DNA of 64,000 nt. It comes from Pseudoduganella guangdongensis (GTDB taxonomy: Bacteria > Pseudomonadota > Gammaproteobacteria > Burkholderiales > Burkholderiaceae_D). How positions within the stretch are numbered: position 1 is the first letter of the stretch; the number at the start of each line of letters is the position of its first letter. The notes beneath the pieces were generated by a model, which ran no database searches, was not told the origin of the DNA, and saw nothing but the letters and a program-made list of their open reading frames with translations. The stretch is from assembly GCF_009857475.1 (NCBI RefSeq), contig NZ_WWCJ01000020.1:1-64000 (forward strand), in the 5' to 3' direction. The translations under genes and the position numbers were made by a program. Positions 41,031-49,500 of this stretch are shown piece by piece.

Positions 41031-43229
41031 TTAGAGCTTCATTTCCAGCATGGCGCGGAAGACGACGCTGGTGGGGTTGATGCTGGTGTCGCTGCGGCGG
41101 TTCAGGCCTTCGACGTAGGTCGATTGCGACAGGTTGTCCTGGTGCAGCATATTGGAGGCGGAGACGCGCAACTGGGTCTTCGGCGTGAACTTCCACAGGC
41201 CGTACATGTCGAGCGCGCGCTTCGGTACCGAGTAGGCATATTGCTTGTCGGAGATGCGCACTTCGCCGCCGCCCTGGTAGCTGTAGGAGCCGCCGACGGT
41301 CAGCGGCATGCTGTCCAGCTTCCAGTCGGCGCCGACGGTGCCGCTGATCGGCACTTGCTGGTCGAGGCGGTTGTTCGGGCCGGGCACGGTGTCGAGCTTG
41401 GACCAGCTACGCGTCAGGTTGGCGCGCATTTCCACGCCCGGCGCGTCCTTCATCAGCGAGCGCAGCGGCAGCTTGGCTTCCAGTTCGATGCCGTAGGTGT
41501 CGGCGTTGCCGGCATTGACCGGGCGCGAAACGTAGGCGCCGTCGATCAAGTCCACGCGGCGGCGCGTCACGTCGTCGATGCGGCGGGCGTAGGTGCTGGC
41601 GGTCAGCAGGCCGCCGCCTTCGCCCAGGAAGTGCTCGTACGCCAGGTCCAGGCCCCAGGCCAGTTCCGGCTTCAGGTCCGGGTTGCCCATGAAGTCGGGA
41701 GTGGTGGCGGTGTTGTTGTTGGCGGTGAAGCGGCGCGGGATCAGGTCGCCCACGTTGGGCGCCTTGTAGGTGCGGGTCAGGCCGAGGCGCACCTGGTCCT
41801 TCTTCTTTTCACCCAGCTTGTACAGGGTCTGGAATAGCGGGCTCAGGACGCTGGAGTTGCTGTCCACGCTGCCGAAATCGCTGCCGCTGCTCTTGATGTT
41901 CACCCCTTCCCAGCGCAGGCCGAAGTAGACCGACCAGCGCTCGCTGACATTCCATTCATCCTGCACATACGCGGCGACGCGGGTGACGTCGGCGGCGAAC
42001 ACCTCGTCCAGGTTCTTCGGCAGCTTGGACAGGTCGGCCGGCACCGGCGTGCCATCCGGGCCGGGCAGCGGCGGCGCGCGGAAGTAGGTCTCGCGCTGGA
42101 TGCGGTCCTCATCGCGCTTGCTGTAGCCGATGTCCCAGCCGGTGGCCAGGGCGTGGCCCGGGATCAGCGGGCTGGAGTATTTGCCGGTGGTGGTGAAGCC
42201 CTTGTCGCTGGCCGACGAGTCGACGCGGCGGCTGCGCTCCCACTCCTTGCCGCTCTGGCGGTTCGGCACTTCGCTGCTGCGCTGGTTGTAGTTGGCGCCC
42301 AGCTTGAGGTCGAGCTTGGCGCCGTCGGCCAGCGGGTGCGCCCAGCTCAGGTCGGTGCGGAACATTTCCGCTTGCGAGCGGATGTCCTGGTCCAGGCTGC
42401 TGAACATCGGGTCGAGGCCGGCAATGGTCTGGATGCGCTCGGTGTTCGTGCCCCGGAAACGGTTGACCGCGATGAAGGTTTGCGAGGTGATCACGTCGCC
42501 CGGCTTGATCGCGTAGTTCACGCGCGGTGCAATATTGAAGTTGCGGAACCAGCCGCGGCTGCCGTTTTCGCCCCGGTGCAGCAGCGCTTCCGTGCCGCTC
42601 GCCTCGGTGATGCTGCGCGCCGTGCGGTCGAAGTCGTTGTGCAGGAAACCGCCGCCAATCGAGTAGGACCAGGGGCCCTTGCGGTCGGACATCTGCAGGT
42701 TGACGCTGACGCCGGGCTTGCCGTTATCGGTCTGCAGGCCGGTCTTTATTTCAGTCTGGGCGGTGGTGATGGCCCGCTTCAGGACGATGTTGATGGCGCC
42801 GGCAATGGCCTGGGTGCTGAACTCGGCGGTGGCGGCGCGCATCACTTCGACGCGCTCGATCATGTCCGGCGTCAGCGAATCAAGCGAGAAGCCCGGTGGC
42901 GCCGGTTCGCCGTTCAGCATGATGGAGGTGTAGCCGGCGCCCAGGCCGCGCATGCGGATCGCACCGCCGCGGCCCTGCACGCCGTCCACGGTGACGCCGG
43001 GCAGGCGCTTGAGCACTTCGCCAATGCTGGTGTCGCCATTCTTCAGGATTTCCTCCTGCGTCACCACGATCTTGGTGGCGGTGTCGTTGCGGCGGATGTC
43101 CATGGCCGCGCTGCCCTTGACTTCCACTTTCGGCATTACTTTCTCCGGGGCGGGCGCGGCCGGTTCCTGGGCGTAGGCGGTGTTCAGGGCTTGCACGATC
43201 AACAGCAGGGGCAGGGCGATTTTCTTCAT
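41031..43229 (-). CDS. TonB-dependent receptor
   Basis: This 732-residue outer-membrane receptor has a signal peptide (MKKIALPLLLIVQALNTAYA), a plug domain (VVTQEEILKNGDTSIGEVLK, then LPGVTVDG and GAIRMRGLGAGYTSIMLNGE) and a 22-strand barrel ending in FRAMLEMKL. No TonB-box-preceding STN domain is seen. The substrate could be a siderophore, a vitamin or a carbohydrate; the sequence does not decide. The start is set by the signal peptide although the frame stays open another 105 residues. It is divergent from the giant glucan synthase gene. Confidence 0.92.
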   Translation of the reverse strand: MKKIALPLLLIVQALNTAYAQEPAAPAPEKVMPKVEVKGSAAMDIRRNDTATKIVVTQEEILKNGDTSIGEVLKRLPGVTVDGVQGRGGAIRMRGLGAGYTSIMLNGEPAPPGFSLDSLTPDMIERVEVMRAATAEFSTQAIAGAINIVLKRAITTAQTEIKTGLQTDNGKPGVSVNLQMSDRKGPWSYSIGGGFLHNDFDRTARSITEASGTEALLHRGENGSRGWFRNFNIAPRVNYAIKPGDVITSQTFIAVNRFRGTNTERIQTIAGLDPMFSSLDQDIRSQAEMFRTDLSWAHPLADGAKLDLKLGANYNQRSSEVPNRQSGKEWERSRRVDSSASDKGFTTTGKYSSPLIPGHALATGWDIGYSKRDEDRIQRETYFRAPPLPGPDGTPVPADLSKLPKNLDEVFAADVTRVAAYVQDEWNVSERWSVYFGLRWEGVNIKSSGSDFGSVDSNSSVLSPLFQTLYKLGEKKKDQVRLGLTRTYKAPNVGDLIPRRFTANNNTATTPDFMGNPDLKPELAWGLDLAYEHFLGEGGGLLTASTYARRIDDVTRRRVDLIDGAYVSRPVNAGNADTYGIELEAKLPLRSLMKDAPGVEMRANLTRSWSKLDTVPGPNNRLDQQVPISGTVGADWKLDSMPLTVGGSYSYQGGGEVRISDKQYAYSVPKRALDMYGLWKFTPKTQLRVSASNMLHQDNLSQSTYVEGLNRRSDTSINPTSVVFRAMLEMKL

Positions 43230-43333
43230 ACAAATAGCGATGGCTTTTCTTGGAAACGCGACAGGATACACCGGAGCGCAGCCTGTCCGTTCAGTTAGGG
43301 GGACCTGGATACAAATACATAACATGGCTCGAG

Positions 43334-43357
43334 GTTGGCACTGTACAGAGTGGCAAC
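43334..43357. promoter_or_regulatory. Dyad GTTGGCACT/AGTGGCAAC in the receptor-synthase gap
   Basis: Half-sites GTTGGCACT and AGTGGCAAC are complementary in eight of nine positions and are separated by GTACAG. They lie about 105 bases upstream of the TonB-receptor start and could be a regulator site. Confidence 0.4.
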
Positions 43358-43410
43358 TGTTTCCATGAGTCAAATGCGACAGACGGTCATTTTCACGGGA
43401 TGAGCTGCAA

Positions 43411-43426
43411 TGTTCGCAAGCGAACA
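43411..43426. promoter_or_regulatory. Palindromic operator candidate TGTTCGCAAGCGAACA
   Basis: Seven-base perfect arms with a two-base centre lie 85 bases before the glucan synthase start. The symmetry and size fit a TetR- or LacI-type operator. No matching regulator gene is adjacent. Confidence 0.45.
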
Positions 43427-43510
43427 GTACGCTGCCGTGCGCCTGCATAACATTGCTTGGAACATACTGCCTGTCTGCGCGGCAGCGCCAAGAATAACGC
43501 GAGGCCTCCC

Positions 43511-46500
43511 TTGAAAGAGCATCATTATTTATGGCCGGCAGCAACTGCCGGCTTCAAGGAATCGGAGTCGGGCTCCCTGCAGCAGGGGGGCGAAGACGAT
43601 GATTCACCGCTCCGTGCGGAGCTGTTCAGTGCGCAGCAAATGGAACACCATGGCCGGGCGCTGGCCGCCAGCCATGCGCTGAGCCCGCGCGGCGGCGGCG
43701 ACCGCCTGCTGGCGCGCCTGAGCGAAAATGCCGCGCTGATCAGCTCGACCTGCGAGGGCCTGACCGAGGCGGTGAAGGAAGGGCGCCAGGTGACGCCGGC
43801 GTCCGAGTGGCTGCTGGATAACTTCTACCTGATCGAAGACCACATCCGCACCGCGCGGCGCCACCTGCCCAAGGGCTATAGCAAGGAATTGCCGCGCCTG
43901 GCGCAAGGGGCGCCCGAGGGCACGCCGCGCGTCTACCAGATTGCACTGGAAATCATTGCCCACGGCGACGGCCGCGTCGATCCCGAAAGCCTGTGCCGGT
44001 TCGTCGAGGCCTACCAGGAGCAGGCCACCCTCAAGCTGGGCGAGCTGTGGGCCATCCCCATCATGCTGCGCCTGGCGCTGATCGAGAACCTGCGGCGGGT
44101 GGCGGCGCGCGTGGCGGAGAACCGCTTCCAGCGCGACCTGGCCAACAGCTGGGCCGACCAGATGATCGAGATCGCGGACAAGAACCCGAGCGGCTTGATC
44201 CTGCTGGTCGCCGATATGGCGCGCTCGGAGCCGCCCATCACCAGTGCCTTCGTGGCCGAGCTGGCGCGCCGCCTGCAGGGCCAGAGCCCGGTGCTGACCC
44301 TGGCGCTGAACTGGATCACCTACCGCCTGGCGGAGTCGGGCCAGACCATCGAGCAGCAAATCCAGGCCGAGATCCATATGCAGGCGGCGGAGCAGGTCTC
44401 GATCGCCAACAGCATCGGCAGCCTGCGTTTCCTCGGCACGATGGATTGGCAGGAGTTTGTCGAAACCATGAGCGTGGTGGAGCAGGTCTTGCGCCAGGAT
44501 CCCTCGCGCACCTATTCCGACATGGACTTTTCCACGCGCGACCAGTACCGCCACTGCGTCGAGCGCATGGCGCGCTACTCGCCGGCCAGCGAACAGGAGG
44601 TGGCGCAGCAGGCGCTGGCGCTGGCGCAAGCGCGCGCCGGCGACCACGACGCGCGCCTGCACCATGTCGGCTACTACCTGGTGGGCGAGGGCGCCTTGCT
44701 GCTGGAGCGCCAGGTGGGCGTGCGCCTGCCGCCTTTGCGTTCGCTCAAGCGCACCTTGCGCACCGCGCCGCTGCTGTCCTACCTTGGCGCCATCGGCGCG
44801 CTGTCGGTGATCGCCACCGCCCTGATGCTGGAGCGCGCCTGGCGCGACGGCGTGGCGCCGTGGGCCCTGCTGGTGCTGGCCATCCTCGGCCTGATGGGCA
44901 GCAGCCAGCTGGCGCTGGCCCTGGTGAACTGGGCCGCCACCCTGTTTGTGGAGCCGCGCCCGCTGCCGCGCCTGGACTTCCGCCACGGCGTGCCGCCCGA
45001 TGCGCGCACCATGGTGGTGGTGCCGACCCTGCTCTTCAGCCGCGAAAACGTGGACGAACTGTGCGAGCAGCTGGAAGTGCGGTTCCTGGCCAACCGCGAC
45101 CCCAACCTGCGTTTCTGCCTATTGACCGATTTCGCCGACGCGCCGGAGGAAAGCCTGCCCACCGATGCGGCGCTGACCGAGCGCGCCGCCGCCAATATCG
45201 CGCGCCTCAACCTCAAATACACGGAGCCGGGCGCCGCCGCGCCCTTCCTGCTGCTGCACCGGGCGCGCCGCTGGAACCCGGCCGAGCGGGCCTGGATGGG
45301 CGAGGAGCGCAAGCGCGGCAAGCTGTCGGACCTGAACCGCTTCATGCGCGGCGGCGCGGCGCACGCCTTCGCGCTGGTGGTGGGCGAGATCGACGACCTG
45401 GCGTCCTTCAAGTACGTGATCACGCTGGACAGCGATACCCAGCTGCCGCGCGACGCGGCGCGCCAGTTCATCGCCACCATGCGCCACCCGCTCAACCTGC
45501 CGCGCGTCGACCAGCGCCTGCGGCGCGTGGTGGCCGGCTACGGCATCCTGCAGCCGCGGGTGGCGGTCAGCCTGCCCAGCCGCGACGCCTCGCGCTACGA
45601 AAAGCTGTGCGGCGGCGAGCCGGGCATCGACCCCTACACGCGCACCGTGAGCGACGTGTACCAGGACGTGTTTGCCGAAGGCTCCTTCATCGGCAAGGGC
45701 ATCTACGATATCGACGTGTTCGAGCAGGTGCTGGGCGAGCGCTTGCCGGACAACCGCATCCTCAGCCACGACCTGCTGGAAGGCTGCTACCTGCGCGCCG
45801 GTCTGCTGAGCGACGCGCAGCTGTACGAGCATTACCCGGCGCGCTACCGCGACGACATCAGCCGGCGCCAGCGCTGGATGCGCGGCGACTGGCAGCTGCT
45901 GCCATGGCTGCTGCGCAAGGTGCCGCTGCGCGGCGGGCGGCGCGAGCCCAACCCGCTGTCGGCCCTGTCGCGCTGGAAGCTGTTCGACAACCTGCGCCGC
46001 AGCCTGGTGGCGCCGGTGCTGACCGTCTCGCTGCTGATGGCCTTCGCCGCCTTGCCGCACCCCTGGTTCTGGACCGGCGCGGTGCTGGCCATCATCTTCC
46101 TGCCGCCGCTGGCCAGCGCGCTGGTCGACTTGCTGCGCAAGCCGGACGACACGCTGTGGAGCCAGCACTTGCCGGCCTCGCTGGAACGCAGCGGCCTGCA
46201 TTTCGCGCACGCCGTGCTGACGCTGGTGTTCCTGCCGTACGAGGCGTATGTCAGCCTGGACGCGGTGGTGCGCACCGGCTGGCGTTTGCTGGTCACGCGC
46301 CGCCGCCTGCTGCAGTGGCGCGCCTCCGCCTTGTCGCGCGCCGGCACCAGCCTGGCCAGCAACTGGCGCACCATGTGGATTTCGCCGCTGCTGGCGCTGG
46401 GCGCGGGCGCCGCGCTGGCCCTGCTGCGCCCGCGCGCCTTCGAGGCGGCCCTGATCTTCCTGGTGGCCTGGGGCGCCGCGCCGCTGGTGGCATGGTGGAT

Positions 46501-49500
46501 CAGCCTGCCCATCGCGCGCCTGCACAAGCCGCTCGACGAGGAGCAGGGCCTGTTCCTGCACAAGCTGGCGCGCAAGACCTGGCTCTGGTTCGAAACCTTT
46601 GTCGGGCCGGAAGACAACTGGCTGCCGCCCGATAATATGCAGGAGCACCCGAGCCAGGTGGTGGCGCACCGCACCTCGCCCACCAATATGGGCATGACCC
46701 TGCTGGCCAACCTGACGGCGTTCGACTTCGGCTACCTGACGGCCAGCCAGTTGGCGGCGCGCACCGCCAGCACCCTGGACAGCATGGCCCAGCTGGAGCG
46801 CCACCAGGGCCACTTCTACAACTGGTACGACACGCAGAGCATGCAGCCGCTGCACCCGATCTATATTTCGACGGTGGACAGCGGCAACCTGGCCGGCCAC
46901 TTGCTGACCTTGCAGGCCGGCCTGGTGGCCGTGGGCGAGCAGCCCATCGTGCATCCGCAGCTGGCGCGCGGCCTGGCCACCACGTGCGCCCTGCTGCGCG
47001 AGGCGGCGGTGTCCGCCGGCGGCGCGGCGGCCGATGCCCTGGCGGCGCTGGAGCAGGCTATCGCGCCGCCGCCGCCGCCGCCGCAGCCGCAGCCGGCCAG
47101 CCTGCGCCAGCAGCGCGCCTGGCTGCTGCGCGCCTGCGAAGGCTGCGAGCAGTTCCTGCGCCAGTGCACGGCCCCGCTCGACCCGCAACTGGCGGCGTGG
47201 GGCGCGGCGCTGCACGGCCAATGCCGCGCCGCGCTGGATGAACTGGACGAGCTGGCGCCGTGGATCACCAGTGCGCCGCAGGACCTGTACGATTCCGTGC
47301 TGGACCGTGTGCCGACCCTGCGCGAGCTGGCCGCCTGGCCGGTGGCCGGCGCGGCGCAGAGCGACCTGGCACCGGACGAGCGCGAACGCCAGCAGCACAT
47401 CGCGGCGCTGGTGGCGCAGGGCGCGGCGCGTGCGCGCGAGCGGCTGGACATGCTCAACCGCCTGTCGCACCAGGCCAACGGGTTCGCCCAGGTCGACTAC
47501 GGCTTCCTGTACAACCCCACCACCAAATTGCTGGCCATCGGCTACAACCTGAGCGAGCGCCGGCTCGACGCCAGCTGCTACGACTTGCTGGCTTCCGAGG
47601 TGCGGCTGGCCAGCTTTGTCGCCATCGCCCAGGGCCAGCTGCCGCAGGAGCACTGGTTCGCCATGGGGCGCCAGCTGTGCATGGTGCACGGCCAGCCGGT
47701 GCTGCTGTCCTGGAGCGGCTCCATGTTCGAGTACCTGATGCCGCTGCTGGTGATGCCGACGTACTCCAGCACGCTGCTGGACCAGACCTACCGCTCGGTG
47801 GTGGCGGCGCAGATCGAGTACGCGCGCCAGCGCAATGTGCCGTGGGGGATTTCCGAATCGGGCTACAACACCACCGACGCCGCGCTGAATTACCAGTACC
47901 GCGCCTTCGGGGTGCCGGGCATCGGCCTGAAACGCGGCCTGGCGGAAGACCTGGTGATCGCGCCCTACGCCACCATGCTGGGGCTGATGGTCGATCCCGA
48001 TGCGTCCTGCCAGAACCTGCAGAAAATGGCCGCGCTGGGCTTCATGGGACGCTACGGCTTCTACGAGGCGATCGACTACACGGCGGCGCGCCTGCCGCGC
48101 GGTCAGCAGTTCGCCATCATCAAGTCCTTCATGGTGCACCACCAGGGCATGGGCCTGCTGGCCCTGAGCTATGTGCTGAACGACCGCCCCATGCAGCGCC
48201 GCTTCGAGGCCGACCCGCTGCTGCAATCGACCCTGCTGGTGCTGCAGGAGCGCAGCCCGCGCATCGGCGCCTTCCACTCCGCCAGCGCGGAGCAGGCCTC
48301 GGTGCGCAGCGCAGTGCCGGAGCAGGCGGCGCCCATGCGTCTGCTGCACCAGCACACGCCGCCGGTGCCGGAGACGCAGCTGCTGTCGAATGGCCGCTAC
48401 CATGTGATGGTGAGCAGCGCCGGCGGCGGCTACAGCCGCTGGAACAACCTGTCGGTGACGCGCTGGCGCGAAGACAGCACGCGCGACAACTGGGGCCAGT
48501 TCTGCTATGTGCAGGACGTGGAGGATGGCGCCTTCTGGTCCACCACCTACCAGCCGACCCTGGCCGAGCCGGCGCGGCTGGAGGTGATCTTCTCCGAAGG
48601 GCGCGCCGAATTCCGCCGCAGCGACCACGAGATCGAGCTGTACACCGAGATGGTGGTGTCGCCCGAGGACGATATCGAAATGCGCCGCACGCGCATCAGC
48701 AACCATTCCGACCGCCGCCGCATCATTGAGATCACCAGCTTTGCCGAAGTGGTGATGGCGCCGGCGCCGGCCGACGCCGCGCACCCGGCGTTCAGCAAGC
48801 TGTTCGTGCAGACCGAGGTGGTGCCGGACGAAAGCGCCATCCTGTGTACGCGCCGCCCGCGCGGCAAGGGTGAGCAGACGCCCTATCTGCTGCATGTGAC
48901 GACGGTGCACGACGCCCAGGTCCAGCAGGTGTCGTATGAAACCGACCGCGCGCGCTTCATCGGGCGCGGCAACACGGCGCAAAATCCGCTGGCGCTGCAG
49001 AAGGCGGGCCCGCTGTCCGGCAGCCAGGGCTCGGTGCTGGACCCGGTGGTGGCGATCCGCTACCGCATTGCCCTGGAGCCGGGCCAGGTCTCGGTGATCG
49101 ACGTGGCGACCGGCATGACCGACACGCGCGAGGCGGCGCAATACCTGATCGACAAGTACCAGGACCGCCACATGGCCGACCGCGTGTTCGAGCTGGCCTG
49201 GACCCACAGCCAAGTGGTGCTGCGCCAACTGAATGCCAGCGAGGCCGAGGCGCAGTTGTACGCGCGCCTGGCCAACCATGTGATCTACCCGAATGCCGCC
49301 CTGCGCGCCGAGCCGGGCATCCTGGCGCGCAACCAGCGCGGCCAGTCGGGCCTGTGGGCCTACGCCATTTCCGGCGACCTGCCGATCGTGCTGATGGAAA
49401 TCCGCGACGCGGCCAATATCGAGCTGGCGCGCCAGCTGGTGCAGGCGCACGCCTACTGGCGCTTGAAAGGGCTGGTGGTGGACCTGGTGATCTGGTACGA

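Noticed and set aside
43457-43510. TTG at 43457 as start of the glucan synthase
   Set aside because: No ribosome-binding site precedes it. The TTG at 43511 after GAGG is closer to the conserved region, although the start remains uncertain.
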